Assembly (NCBI RefSeq): GCF_004366715.1
Contig: NZ_SOQZ01000004.1
Coordinates: 1-64,000 of the forward strand
DNA from: Meridianimaribacter flavus
GTDB lineage: Bacteria; Bacteroidota; Bacteroidia; Flavobacteriales; Flavobacteriaceae
Direction of reading: 5' to 3'
DNA length: 64,000 nucleotides
The position numbers and the translations under genes were made by a program. Positions 16,158 through 25,017 of this stretch are shown here, piece after piece. Every line of letters starts with the position of its first letter. The stretch's first letter is position 1. The notes under the pieces are model-generated. The model was not told where the DNA came from, ran no database searches, and saw nothing but the letters and a program-made list of their open reading frames with translations.

Positions 16158-17177
16158 TTATCTCAAATCTATTTGCAACCCAAAGAAACTTGTGTTTGAA
16201 GCTCCTGTATATCTTGCATGCGTATAACTGAATCGCATTTTGTTGAGTTTTATTCCAACTCCAAAAGATAATCCTGAAAAGTTACGTTGGTCAACAATTC
16301 TTAATTCTTCTGATCTTCTAAAGTTATACCCTAATCGAACATTAAACCCTCTATCAGGAAATAACTCTACTCCTAGTATTGTATGACGTAGTACTTCATT
16401 TAAAAAGCCTACTTTTTCTTGGGTTTGTTCGCCATCTAGGTCTGTAGTTGCTCTTGCAGGATTAGAAAAACCAATTGGCCACTCTTGAAGGTTTTCTAAG
16501 GTTAAGTGCCATCTAATTGGTACGTTCTCTAAAGTTTGCGACATACCAAAATTGATTTCTAAAGGTAAACTCTCATTTAAACCTGCATAAGTTTTAAGCT
16601 GCGCTCCAAGATTTCTAACGGTTAATGCTGCATGAAAATCTAATCTTTCATTTATATACATTATTCCTAAATCTAATGCACCTCCAATAGAGTTGTATTG
16701 TTCCAATTTTGAAGTGATTATTTTAAGGTTTGCTCCTGCATAAAAATCGGAAAACCCTATTTGCTTTGCATAACCTAAAGATAAAGCAGCTTCATTTCCT
16801 GTAAAAGAACCTGTAGATACTCCGTTGATATCATAACCATCAAAACTACCATAATTAATATAGGTCATCCCAATATGAAATGTTTGCACTCGTCTGTCCC
16901 AAGTATATGCATAAGCAGCAGTACCATAACTAATACCTCCCAAATAGCTTGAATAATTAAGTGCTAACTGGTTATCCATTTCATCATTAATAGTTGCAGG
17001 ATTGTATAAAGGACTGGTTACATCATAATCATAATTGGTAAGCACTTTACCTCCTAATGCAGCTTGACGAGGAGATGATACCAAATTTAAAAACTGGTAC
17101 GTAGACTCTCCACCAACTTGAGCATAAATTGATGAAGTGACAATGCAAAATAAAAAAATAAAAACCCTCTTTAGCAT
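16158..17177 (-). CDS. porQ: Type IX secretion system protein PorQ
   Basis: 339 residues. A signal peptide (to IYAQ) precedes the family signature GGESTYQFLNLVSSPRQAAL, followed by an FadL/PorV-like outer-membrane barrel rich in Gly and aromatic strand endings, finishing in FFGLQIDLR. PorQ belongs to the PorV-like barrels and is part of the T9SS attachment machinery that handles C-terminal sorting signals at the cell surface. It heads a minus-strand run porQ, secreted unknown, cmk. The strong N-terminal signature makes PorQ more likely than PorV. Confidence 0.92.
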   Translation of the reverse strand: MLKRVFIFLFCIVTSSIYAQVGGESTYQFLNLVSSPRQAALGGKVLTNYDYDVTSPLYNPATINDEMDNQLALNYSSYLGGISYGTAAYAYTWDRRVQTFHIGMTYINYGSFDGYDINGVSTGSFTGNEAALSLGYAKQIGFSDFYAGANLKIITSKLEQYNSIGGALDLGIMYINERLDFHAALTVRNLGAQLKTYAGLNESLPLEINFGMSQTLENVPIRWHLTLENLQEWPIGFSNPARATTDLDGEQTQEKVGFLNEVLRHTILGVELFPDRGFNVRLGYNFRRSEELRIVDQRNFSGLSFGVGIKLNKMRFSYTHARYTGASNTSFFGLQIDLR

Positions 17178-17240
17178 AAGTCTGCAAAGTAAACAAATCT
17201 ATCTTAAAACGAAGACATCATTGTTTTATTTTTATGCTAT

Positions 17241-17269
17241 AAAAAAACCTCAACAAATTGTTGAGGTTT
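17241..17269 (-). terminator. Terminator of lon
   Basis: A 10-bp stem (aaacctcaac / gttgaggttt) with a 5-base loop lies 5 bases beyond the lon stop; the A7 run on the left is the T-tract on the minus strand. Confidence 0.85.
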
Positions 17270-17273
17270 AAAC

Positions 17274-19724
17274 TTATAAGGCCTTTGCATTTTTAACCTT
17301 TTGGTTAGTGAGTGCAAGCTTTAAAACATCACTCATATCGGTAACATAGTGAAATTTGAGACCTTTTAAATATTCAGGCTTTATTTCGTCTATATCACGC
17401 TTGTTGTCTTCACAAAGTAAGATTTCTTTTATTCGAGCACGTTTAGCAGCCAATATTTTTTCTTTAATTCCACCAACAGGTAACACTTTTCCACGAAGCG
17501 TAATCTCACCTGTCATCGCTAAACTACTTTTAACTTTACGTTGCGTAAATAAAGACACTAAAGAGGTTAACATAGTTACACCTGCACTTGGACCATCTTT
17601 AGGAGTAGCTCCTTCAGGTACGTGAATGTGTACGTTATATTTATCAAACACTTCTGGGTTTATACCAAACTCATCAGCATGCGATTTAATATACTCCATA
17701 GCAATGGTAGCAGACTCTTTCATCACCTTTCCTAAGTTACCAGTAATAGTTAAATTACCTTTTCCTTTAGAAAGTATTGATTCTATAAACAAAATATCGC
17801 CTCCTACTCTAGTCCAAGCTAATCCTGTAACAACTCCTGCTACATTATTATTTTCATATTTATCGCGTTCTAGCTTTGGTGCTCCAAGTACTTCTACAAT
17901 ATCATCATTACTCACTTTTACATTGTACTCCTCTTCCATAGCAATGTTTTTTGCTGCATAACGCACCATTTTTGCTACTTGTTTTTCCAATCCTCTAACA
18001 CCAGACTCTCTAGTATAACCTTCTACAATTTTTTCTAATTGTGGTTTTGCTATTTTAAGGTCTTTAGGTTTTAAACCATGTTCTTCAAGTTGTTTTGGCA
18101 GTAAATGTCTTTTTGCGATTTCAACTTTTTCTTCAATAGTATAACCGCTTACATTTATAATTTCCATTCTGTCTCTTAAAGCAGGCTGAATGGTATTTAA
18201 GCTATTAGAGGTTGCAATAAACATCACTTTAGAAAGGTCAAATCCCATTTCTAAGAAGTTATCATAAAACTCACTGTTTTGCTCAGGATCTAACACTTCT
18301 AACATTGCAGATGAAGGATCGCCTTGATGCGAATTAGACAGTTTATCTATCTCATCTAACACAAACACTGGGTTTGATGTTCCTGCCTTTTTAAGACTTT
18401 GAAGAATTCGTCCAGGCATTGCACCAATATAGGTTTTACGATGTCCTCTAATTTCAGCTTCATCTCGCAAACCTCCTAATGACATCCTTACATACTCTCT
18501 TCCTAAAGCTTCAGCAATAGACTTCCCTAAAGACGTTTTACCAACTCCTGGAGGTCCATAAAGACAAAGGATTGGAGATTTCATATCATTACGCAATTTT
18601 AAAACTGCCAAATATTCAATAATTCGACGTTTTACGTCATCTAATCCATAATGGTCTCGGTCTAAAACTTTTTTAGCGTGTTTTAAATCGAAGTTATCGT
18701 CACTAAACTCATTCCAAGGTAAATCTAAAAATAAGTCTAAGTAATTACGTTGAATAGAATACTCTGCAACTTGCGGATTCATTCGCTGTAATTTAGATAA
18801 TTCTTTATCAAAATGCTCGCCTACTTTTTCATCCCAAACTTTATCCTTAGCACGTTGACGCATTTCTTCTACTTCCTCTTCATACGAAACACCTCCAAGT
18901 TCTTCTTGAATGGTTTTCATTTGTTGATGTAAAAAGTACTCACGTTGCTGTTGGCTCATGTCGCTTTGCACTTTAGACTGAATGTCGTTTTTAAGCTCCA
19001 GCTTTTGGAACTCAACATTCATATACTTTAAAGTCGTTAACGCACGCTCTTTTAAATCGTTTATCTCTAAAAGCTCTTGCTTTTCCTTTACTGTAAGATT
19101 CATGTTTGAAGACACGAAATTTACCAGAAACGAATTGCTTTCAATGTTTTTAATTGCAAAAGTAGCTTCGGTAGGAATGTTTGGGCTTTCCTTAATGATT
19201 TGAAGCGACAATTCTTTTATAGAATCTATTATTGCCGAAAACTCCTCGTTATCAACAGCTGGTTTAGCTTCTGCCACATCTTTGATAGTTGCTGTTATAT
19301 AAGGTTTTTCAGAAACTATTGTATCAATCTCAAAACGTCTTTTACCTTGTATAATAATAGTAGTATTACCATCAGGCATTTTTAAAACTTTAAGGATTTT
19401 AGCTACTGTTCCTTTTTTATAAATGTCGTTTCCTGTTGGGTTTTCGATAGTTTCATCTATTTGAGAAACCACACCTATTACCTTACTACTTTTATTAGCA
19501 TCGTTAATAAGCTTTATAGACTTGTCTCTACCTGCTGTAATTGGAATAACCACTCCAGGAAACAAGACTGTATTACGTAATGGTAATATTGGTAATGTTT
19601 CGGGTAGTGCTTCATTATTTATTTCTGCTTCATCTTCAGGTGTCATTAGTGGGATTAACTCTGAATTTTCATCGAAATCCTGTAATGACAAACTGTCAAG
19701 ACTTAAAAAATTAGATTTTGCCAT
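17274..19724 (-). CDS. lon: ATP-dependent protease La (Lon)
   Basis: 816 residues from the chosen start MAKSNFLS. Domains in order are an N-terminal substrate domain (~45-240, [19 protein letters not shown]), an AAA module with Walker [14 protein letters not shown] and Walker [11 protein letters not shown], and the S16 peptidase domain with catalytic Ser in [10 protein letters not shown] and Lys in [13 protein letters not shown]. Lon degrades misfolded and regulatory proteins in the cytoplasm. An in-frame ATG 45 bases upstream (19769) would add [15 protein letters not shown], which is atypical. Divergent from the sigma factor gene at 19956. Confidence 0.98.
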   Translation of the reverse strand: MAKSNFLSLDSLSLQDFDENSELIPLMTPEDEAEINNEALPETLPILPLRNTVLFPGVVIPITAGRDKSIKLINDANKSSKVIGVVSQIDETIENPTGNDIYKKGTVAKILKVLKMPDGNTTIIIQGKRRFEIDTIVSEKPYITATIKDVAEAKPAVDNEEFSAIIDSIKELSLQIIKESPNIPTEATFAIKNIESNSFLVNFVSSNMNLTVKEKQELLEINDLKERALTTLKYMNVEFQKLELKNDIQSKVQSDMSQQQREYFLHQQMKTIQEELGGVSYEEEVEEMRQRAKDKVWDEKVGEHFDKELSKLQRMNPQVAEYSIQRNYLDLFLDLPWNEFSDDNFDLKHAKKVLDRDHYGLDDVKRRIIEYLAVLKLRNDMKSPILCLYGPPGVGKTSLGKSIAEALGREYVRMSLGGLRDEAEIRGHRKTYIGAMPGRILQSLKKAGTSNPVFVLDEIDKLSNSHQGDPSSAMLEVLDPEQNSEFYDNFLEMGFDLSKVMFIATSNSLNTIQPALRDRMEIINVSGYTIEEKVEIAKRHLLPKQLEEHGLKPKDLKIAKPQLEKIVEGYTRESGVRGLEKQVAKMVRYAAKNIAMEEEYNVKVSNDDIVEVLGAPKLERDKYENNNVAGVVTGLAWTRVGGDILFIESILSKGKGNLTITGNLGKVMKESATIAMEYIKSHADEFGINPEVFDKYNVHIHVPEGATPKDGPSAGVTMLTSLVSLFTQRKVKSSLAMTGEITLRGKVLPVGGIKEKILAAKRARIKEILLCEDNKRDIDEIKPEYLKGLKFHYVTDMSDVLKLALTNQKVKNAKAL

Positions 19725-19955
19725 ATATCTTTTGTAGGTCATTCTGTCATTATAAATAACAAAATGCATTTTAATTAATCATTAAATATTCAAAACAAAT
19801 GCTGATAATCAACAATTTAACATATCAACAAAGTTATTTACCTTTATATAATTTCAATAGTTATGCCATTACCAAAATATCACAGTAAAAACTTTTTTCA
19901 ATTAAAGTGTAACAAATTAAAAACACATACATCTTTATACTAAAGCATTTGTTTT

Positions 19956-20516
19956 TTGACACTAACCAATCAAAATATAGAGCAGCTACTACAGCTATGT
20001 AAATTAGGCAACCAAAACGCGCAAATGGAAGTCTACAACCGGTATTACAAAGCTATGTATAATACTGCACACCGAATTGTAAAAGACAGCTTTGAAGCTG
20101 AAGATATCATGCAAGATTCTTTTTTAACCGCTTTTACAAAATTAGACAGCTTAAAAAACGTGTCGACTTTTGGATCATGGTTAAAACGAATTGTAGTAAA
20201 CAATAGTATTTACCATTACAATAAAAACAGTAAATACAGTGATGTTCCTTTAGATAATGTAATGTATAAAATTGAAGATGAGCAAGGGATTGCCGAAGAT
20301 TATGAATTTACCAATCTAAAAGCAACCCAAGTTATGCAGAGTATGAAGCAGCTTAAAGAAAATTACCAAGTTAGCTTAACACTGCATTTAATTGAAGGTT
20401 ATGATTATGAAGAAATCTCGGAAATCATGAATATATCACACGCCAATTGCAGAACAATGATATCTAGAGCTAAAGAAAGTTTGAGGCAAAAACTTCAGCC
20501 ATTAGCTGAATTATAA
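19956..20516 (+). CDS. ECF-type RNA polymerase sigma factor (TTG start)
   Basis: 186 residues. Region 2 is seen at residues ~25-95 (NRYYKAMYNTAHRIV, EAEDIMQDSFLTAF, FGSWLKRIVVNNSI) and region 4 at ~130-180 (YQVSLTLHLIEGYDYEEISEIMNIS, then CRTMISRAKESLR). The start is TTG; no earlier ATG is in frame and the next ATG would remove the start of region 2. The gene at 20526, 9 bases downstream, has a single membrane segment and looks like the partner anti-sigma factor. Two exported repeat proteins follow and are likely members of its regulon, by position only. Confidence 0.93.
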   Translation: MTLTNQNIEQLLQLCKLGNQNAQMEVYNRYYKAMYNTAHRIVKDSFEAEDIMQDSFLTAFTKLDSLKNVSTFGSWLKRIVVNNSIYHYNKNSKYSDVPLDNVMYKIEDEQGIAEDYEFTNLKATQVMQSMKQLKENYQVSLTLHLIEGYDYEEISEIMNISHANCRTMISRAKESLRQKLQPLAEL

Positions 20517-20525
20517 GTAAACGAT

Positions 20526-21089
20526 ATGGAAAAAGATAACTTAAAGAATTTGTTTGAAAAGCTAGATGGTCAATTTGACATTGAAACTCCATCTATAGGT
20601 CATCAAGATCGTTTTTTGAGTAAATTAAAAACTCAAGATACTAAAGTAACAACGGTTGAATCCAAAGGTAAAAACATTTGGAAACCTTTAATGGCTGTTG
20701 CTGCATCAGTAATACTATGTTTAAGTCTTTTTACTATTACTCAGCAAGAACCTGAAGTAAAAGATTTAGCTAGTGTGTCTCCAGAGTTATCAAAAACTCA
20801 AGATTTCTTTACAACAGCTATAAACAAAGAATTAGCATTACTTAAAGATGAGCGTTCTCCTGAAACCAAAGTTTTGGTTGACGATGCTTTAAAGCAGTTA
20901 AACATTTTAGAAAAAGAATACGAATTACTAAAAGTTGACCTTACTGAAAGTGGAGATGACAAACGAGTTATTTATGCTATGATCTCAAATTTTCAAACCA
21001 GAATTGACGTATTACAATCAGTACTAGAAAACATAGAACAAGTTAAACAATTAAAGCAACAAAATAATGAAATCAAAAATACTATATAA
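20526..21089 (+). CDS. Probable membrane-bound anti-sigma factor
   Basis: 187 residues. A cytoplasmic N-terminal ~50 residues is followed by one membrane segment (WKPLMAVAASVILCLSLFTI, ~52-72) and a periplasmic, heptad-like Leu/Lys/Glu-rich C-terminal part (~90-187). No HxxxCxxC zinc anti-sigma motif is present. Its position 9 bases after the ECF sigma gene and its topology are typical of flavobacterial anti-sigma factors. It overlaps the next gene by 23 bases, suggesting translational coupling. The role is inferred from context. Confidence 0.7.
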   Translation: MEKDNLKNLFEKLDGQFDIETPSIGHQDRFLSKLKTQDTKVTTVESKGKNIWKPLMAVAASVILCLSLFTITQQEPEVKDLASVSPELSKTQDFFTTAINKELALLKDERSPETKVLVDDALKQLNILEKEYELLKVDLTESGDDKRVIYAMISNFQTRIDVLQSVLENIEQVKQLKQQNNEIKNTI

Positions 21090-22161
21090 CCTGTTTTTAA
21101 CCTTGGTTTTAGTGATGCCACTATCTGTTATAGCTGGTGGAACAAGCTTAAAAGGCAAACACACTAAAGAAAAAACCATTAAAAAAGAGTTTACTGTTAA
21201 CAGTGATGCTCTATTAAGAATAAAAAATAGCTATGGTAATATCAATGTAGCTACCTACGAAGGCAACACAACATCTATTGAAGTGGTTATAAAAACCAAC
21301 GGAAATGATTTAGACGAGGTTCAAAAAAAGCTTGATGAAATTACTGTTGAATTTAACGCAACATCAAACGAAGTTGAAGCAAAAACCATTTTCAATAAAA
21401 ACAAATCAAAGTCTTGGTGGAATTGGGGAAAAGGTAACAATATTAATATGGAAATTAATTACATAGTCAACCTTCCTATTACCAACAATGTCGATTTAAA
21501 CAACGACTATGGTAGCATTACACTTGATAAGCTAGAAGGAAGCGCTATAATAAGATGCGATTACGGAAAGATTACCACAAAAGAATTAATGTCAGACAAT
21601 AACATACTAAGCTTTGACTATACTAAAAACTGCTACTTTGAGTATATAAAAAGTGGTAAAATCAATGCTGATTACAGTGGGTATACTGTTGCAAAAACGA
21701 AAAATCTTGAAATTTCGGCAGACTATACAGACTCTACAATTGAAGTTGCTGAAAATGTAAGTTACAATTGTGATTATGGTTCAATTACCATTAATAACGC
21801 AAACAACGTAAATGGCAAAGGGGATTATCTAACTCAAAGACTTGGCAACATTTATAAAAATGTAAAATTGAATGCTGATTATGGTTCTATAAAAATTGCT
21901 AAAATGGCTGCAAATGCAGGAAGTGTATTGATAGAGTCAGATTATGTTGGAATTACAATTGGCTACGATCCTGGATACAACTTTAATTTTGAAATTGATT
22001 TAGAGTATGCATCCCTAAAAATTGATGATGCTGTTGAAATTTCTAAAAAACGAATTGAATCTACTGACAAATATTACTTAGGACATAAAGGAAACCCAAA
22101 TAGCGGAAACAACATTAAAATCACTTCAGACTATGGAAGTGTAACACTAAAAGAGAATTAA
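21067..22161 (+). CDS. Exported DUF4097-like repeat protein (beta-solenoid)
   Basis: 364 residues. A signal peptide ends around VIAGG (~25). The mature chain contains at least eight copies of a short motif of the form (N/C/A/S)-D-Y-G-S-I-x-(I/L), spaced about 20-35 residues apart, for example NDYGSITLD, CDYGSITIN and SDYGSVTLK. Such regular strand-turn repeats suit a right-handed beta-solenoid like the DUF4097/adhesin-type families. It starts inside the anti-sigma gene (23-base overlap) and is followed 20 bases later by a GIN-domain protein. Its role is unknown; it is presumably exported and controlled by the upstream sigma factor. Confidence 0.8.
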   Translation: MKSKILYNLFLTLVLVMPLSVIAGGTSLKGKHTKEKTIKKEFTVNSDALLRIKNSYGNINVATYEGNTTSIEVVIKTNGNDLDEVQKKLDEITVEFNATSNEVEAKTIFNKNKSKSWWNWGKGNNINMEINYIVNLPITNNVDLNNDYGSITLDKLEGSAIIRCDYGKITTKELMSDNNILSFDYTKNCYFEYIKSGKINADYSGYTVAKTKNLEISADYTDSTIEVAENVSYNCDYGSITINNANNVNGKGDYLTQRLGNIYKNVKLNADYGSIKIAKMAANAGSVLIESDYVGITIGYDPGYNFNFEIDLEYASLKIDDAVEISKKRIESTDKYYLGHKGNPNSGNNIKITSDYGSVTLKEN

Positions 22162-22181
22162 TCAAAAAACACAACTAAACA

Positions 22182-22892
22182 ATGAAAAAATCAATCTTAT
22201 TTTTAGCCTTTTTAGCATGTTCGTTTATTGTAAACGCACAAAAAATAAAAGGCAATGGAAACATGACCACTATTACCAGATCAACATCAGACTATGATGG
22301 TATAAAATGTGCTGGTTCGTTTGATTATATTTTAGTAGCAGGAACTGAAGGAAACATAACTATCGAAGGTGAAGAAAACCTTTTAGAGTATATAGTTACC
22401 GAAGTTAAAGGTGGAAACCTTATCGTTAAAACCGAAAACAATGTTAACCTTAGAACAAGTAAAGGGAAAACTATTAAAATTACCATTCCTTTTAAAGATA
22501 TCAATAATGTATCGCTTGCTGGTTCTGGAGACCTTTGGAACGAAGATAAAATTACCTCTACAAACCTCGACGTAGCTTTAGCTGGTTCTGGTGATGTAGT
22601 ACTTAACGTAGAGGCTTCTTCTATAGTTGGAAAACTAGCTGGCTCTGGCGATTTAACGCTTAAAGGAAACACCAATGAGTTAGAAGCTAAAGTTTCAGGA
22701 TCAGGAGATTTTCATGGCTTTAATTTGCAGTCAAACCACACAAATGTAGCTGTTGCAGGTTCTGGTGATGCTGAAGTTGTGAGTAATATAAGTTTAAAAG
22801 CAAGAGTTGCAGGTTCTGGTGATATAGAATATAGAGGAAACCCAAAAACTGAAGATACTAAAGTTGCAGGCTCAGGAAGTATTAGCAACTAA
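22182..22892 (+). CDS. Head GIN domain (DUF2807) exported protein
   Basis: 236 residues. A signal peptide ends at VNAQK (~21). The rest is a DUF2807 head-GIN domain with about seven near-identical turns of the form A-G-S-G-D (LAGSGDLWN, LAGSGDVVL, LAGSGDLTL, VSGSGDFHG, VAGSGDAEV, VAGSGDIEY, VAGSGSISN), roughly one per 20 residues. This predicts a beta-solenoid built from repeated Gly-Ser turns. It is the last gene of the sigma/anti-sigma cluster, ending at a strong terminator. The molecular function of the family is not known; it occurs widely in Bacteroidota envelopes. Confidence 0.88.
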   Translation: MKKSILFLAFLACSFIVNAQKIKGNGNMTTITRSTSDYDGIKCAGSFDYILVAGTEGNITIEGEENLLEYIVTEVKGGNLIVKTENNVNLRTSKGKTIKITIPFKDINNVSLAGSGDLWNEDKITSTNLDVALAGSGDVVLNVEASSIVGKLAGSGDLTLKGNTNELEAKVSGSGDFHGFNLQSNHTNVAVAGSGDAEVVSNISLKARVAGSGDIEYRGNPKTEDTKVAGSGSISN

Positions 22893-22913
22893 AATAATTT
22901 CATCAATCAATTA

Positions 22914-22955
22914 AAAAAGCCACTCAATCCCATTACTTAGGAAGAGTGGCTTTTT
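22914..22955. terminator. Bidirectional terminator between convergent genes
   Basis: A 12-bp perfect stem (aaaaagccactc / gagtggcttttt) with an 18-base loop serves both the plus-strand GIN-domain gene and the minus-strand lipoprotein gene at 22976. Confidence 0.85.
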
Positions 22956-22975
22956 ATTTTTATCGTTTATATTTC

Positions 22976-23836
22976 TTAATACGTAATATTAATAACACCT
23001 GAAGTAATACTAAGGTCTCCTCCATCTGCATTGGTAACTACTCCTCCAAAAGAACCAACTAAATTTCCAGCTTCATTAACTGTTATATTTGATACAAAAT
23101 CAAATGGAGGTCCTAATTCTGAAGGATAAAATACTGATGTTAATGTTAATTCAAAAGTATCATTAATTAAACCTTCTCCTGTAGTATCAACAGGTACTTC
23201 AAAATAAATTGAATATACAGATCCTGGAGATGTATCTACTCCTGTAACTTTTACCATTCCGTTTTCAACAGCTACACTAATATCTTCAAAATCAATTGGA
23301 GCTGTACCTGCAAAAAGGCTTAGTTCTTGATCAGGGTTTTCAACATTTACAACACATTCGCCTAAATCATCAACAATCGCTTGTAAGCTTCCGTCGTTAT
23401 CTCCACATTCGGCAATTTGGTTTTCTAAAGCCAATTTGTAAGCATTACAATAGTCAGCATAATTATCGTCAGTTGCATTATTAAAGTTTACCTCAGCTAA
23501 GTTAGTTGCGTTCGCTAAAGCTTCACAATCATCAAATCCGTTAGGATCTGAACAATCTCCTAAAGCGTCGATACTAGATTGAATGCTTCCATCAGGATCA
23601 CCACAAGCTGCTAATAAGTTTTCTAATGCGGTTTTGTACGCAGAACACAATTGAGTATAGTTATCATCAGTAACCGAAACAAAAGCTAAAGCAGCTGTAG
23701 CTACTTCTTGTGCTGCAGCTTCACAATTTAAATTTCCTGAGTTTGATGTATCTATTTCACTATCTAATGGTTCATTTTCGCAAGTAAATGCTGATAAAAG
23801 AATAAATAGAGAAAATAAAAAACTGAGTTTTTTCAT
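22976..23836 (-). CDS. Modular lipoprotein with two Cys-rich repeats, copy 1
   Basis: 286 residues from MKKLSFLF. The lipoprotein signal has Cys19 (SAFTC) followed by ENEP. Two ~58-residue repeats follow (~37-155), each with a C...C...C...C pattern containing (D)DNYxxxCxAYKxALENxxxxCGDxDGSxQ. The C-terminal ~115 residues are a beta-rich domain with no recognised family. The first ~158 residues nearly match the next gene upstream (23909), while the C-terminal halves are unrelated. The start used here is the ATG before the signal peptide; an ATG 30 bases upstream (23866) lies in a stretch shared by both copies. Confidence 0.78.
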   Translation of the reverse strand: MKKLSFLFSLFILLSAFTCENEPLDSEIDTSNSGNLNCEAAAQEVATAALAFVSVTDDNYTQLCSAYKTALENLLAACGDPDGSIQSSIDALGDCSDPNGFDDCEALANATNLAEVNFNNATDDNYADYCNAYKLALENQIAECGDNDGSLQAIVDDLGECVVNVENPDQELSLFAGTAPIDFEDISVAVENGMVKVTGVDTSPGSVYSIYFEVPVDTTGEGLINDTFELTLTSVFYPSELGPPFDFVSNITVNEAGNLVGSFGGVVTNADGGDLSITSGVINITY

Positions 23837-23866
23837 AATAGTTTTGAGTTGAATTTTTACAAACAT
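23361..23866 (-). repeat. 506-bp duplicated segment, copy 1
   Basis: This segment, from the untranslated leader to the end of the second Cys-rich repeat, has a collinear, highly similar counterpart at 24501-25006 with no length change. Similarity stops abruptly at the conserved DDLG codons. Confidence 0.85.
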
Positions 23867-23908
23867 AATGCTTTAAGTCTCAAAGATAAAATTGAGTGTC
23901 CCTTTTTA

Positions 23909-24976
23909 TTAATTAAAATACTGACTAAAACGAACTCTAAAAGTACCTTCTGTTACTTCAATTGAGTTTCCATTGCTATCATATAACACACAATTAAATG
24001 TTCCTGTTACTATTTGTCTATACACTTCGTTTCCATTACTTAATGTGTAGTTTGCAGATTCTGAATTTGTAATTTGAAATTGACTGTTTGATTGATCACC
24101 TGAAGCACTAGTATACCAGCCTCCTTCAAGACCTGTAGGATAATACTCCATATGCATACCTTGTTCTAAATTTCCTTCATCATTTAAAGCGTCATAACTA
24201 CCAACAGTAAAAATAGAATTAAATACACTAGTTTCATTAGTATAATTGCATCCTCCGTTGTAAAAATAATCGAAGTTTATATTTGCGGCTGGTAATTGAT
24301 TAAAAGGAAGTGAAGAAGCCAATGTACCATGATAACCTATTATACAATTATCGTCTTCAAAATCTAAAACACTAAAACCAGACCCATCTCCTGTAAGATA
24401 ATTATCACTGGTTCCTGTTTCCATAATTATTGATTCTCCATTAAATAAACCTGTTATGTAGAATTCTGCGCTAGACACTGGAGAACTATTGTTACAATCA
24501 CCTAAATCATCAACAATCGCTTGCAAGTTTCCGTCGTCATCTCCGCATTCGGCAATTTGGTTTTCTAGAGCCAACTTGTAAGCATTACAATAATCAGCAT
24601 AATTATCATCAGTTGCGTTATTAAAGTTTACCTCTGCTAAGTTAGTTGCGTTCGCTAAAGCTTCGCAATCATCAAATCCGTTAGGGTCAGAACAATCTCC
24701 TAAAGCATCGATACTAGATTGAATACTTCCATCAGGATCACCACAAGCTGCTAACAAGTTTTCTAATGCTGTTTTGTAGGCAGAACATAATTGAGGATAG
24801 TCTCCTTCTCCAGCAGAAATAAAAGCTAAAGCAGCAGTTGCTACTTCTTGTGCTGCAGCCTCACAATTTAAATTCCCTGAATCAGTTGCATCTATTTCAC
24901 TATCTAATGGTTCGTTTTCGCAAGTAAATGCTGATAAAAGAATAAATAGAGAAAATAAAAAACTGAGTTTTTTCAT
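23909..24976 (-). CDS. Modular lipoprotein with two Cys-rich repeats, copy 2
   Basis: 355 residues from MKKLSFLF. Lipoprotein signal and two Cys-rich repeats are almost identical to those of the gene at 22976; differences cluster around FISAGEGDYPQLC. The C-terminal ~195 residues form a different beta-rich domain with its own Cys pair, NCIIGYHG and GGCNYTNE, of unknown family. The protein is presumably an outer-membrane or surface lipoprotein with a shared anchor-and-repeat part and a distinct functional domain. Separated from copy 1 by about 70 bases; the two may be cotranscribed. Confidence 0.78.
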   Translation of the reverse strand: MKKLSFLFSLFILLSAFTCENEPLDSEIDATDSGNLNCEAAAQEVATAALAFISAGEGDYPQLCSAYKTALENLLAACGDPDGSIQSSIDALGDCSDPNGFDDCEALANATNLAEVNFNNATDDNYADYCNAYKLALENQIAECGDDDGNLQAIVDDLGDCNNSSPVSSAEFYITGLFNGESIIMETGTSDNYLTGDGSGFSVLDFEDDNCIIGYHGTLASSLPFNQLPAANINFDYFYNGGCNYTNETSVFNSIFTVGSYDALNDEGNLEQGMHMEYYPTGLEGGWYTSASGDQSNSQFQITNSESANYTLSNGNEVYRQIVTGTFNCVLYDSNGNSIEVTEGTFRVRFSQYFN

Positions 24977-25006
24977 AATAGTTTTGAGTTGGGTTTTTAC
25001 AAACAT
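24501..25006 (-). repeat. 506-bp duplicated segment, copy 2
   Basis: Counterpart of 23361-23866, including the same leader immediately before the ATG (cataatagttttgagttg in plus-strand reading). The identical length and low divergence suggest recent duplication or gene conversion. Confidence 0.85.
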
Positions 25007-25017
25007 AATACTTTTAA

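Noticed and set aside
19725-19769. Upstream ATG giving Lon 15 extra residues
   Set aside because: The added sequence is atypical; the family starts close to the chosen Met and its acidic linker.
22325-22675. A 116-codon minus-strand open frame inside the GIN-domain gene
   Set aside because: It is the mirror of the AGSGD repeats; the regular Ser/Pro pattern comes from the repeat DNA of the real gene.
22182-22892. Regular short repeats suggesting a CRISPR array
   Set aside because: The repeats are in-frame codons for AGSGD turns in a single open gene, with no uniform spacers.
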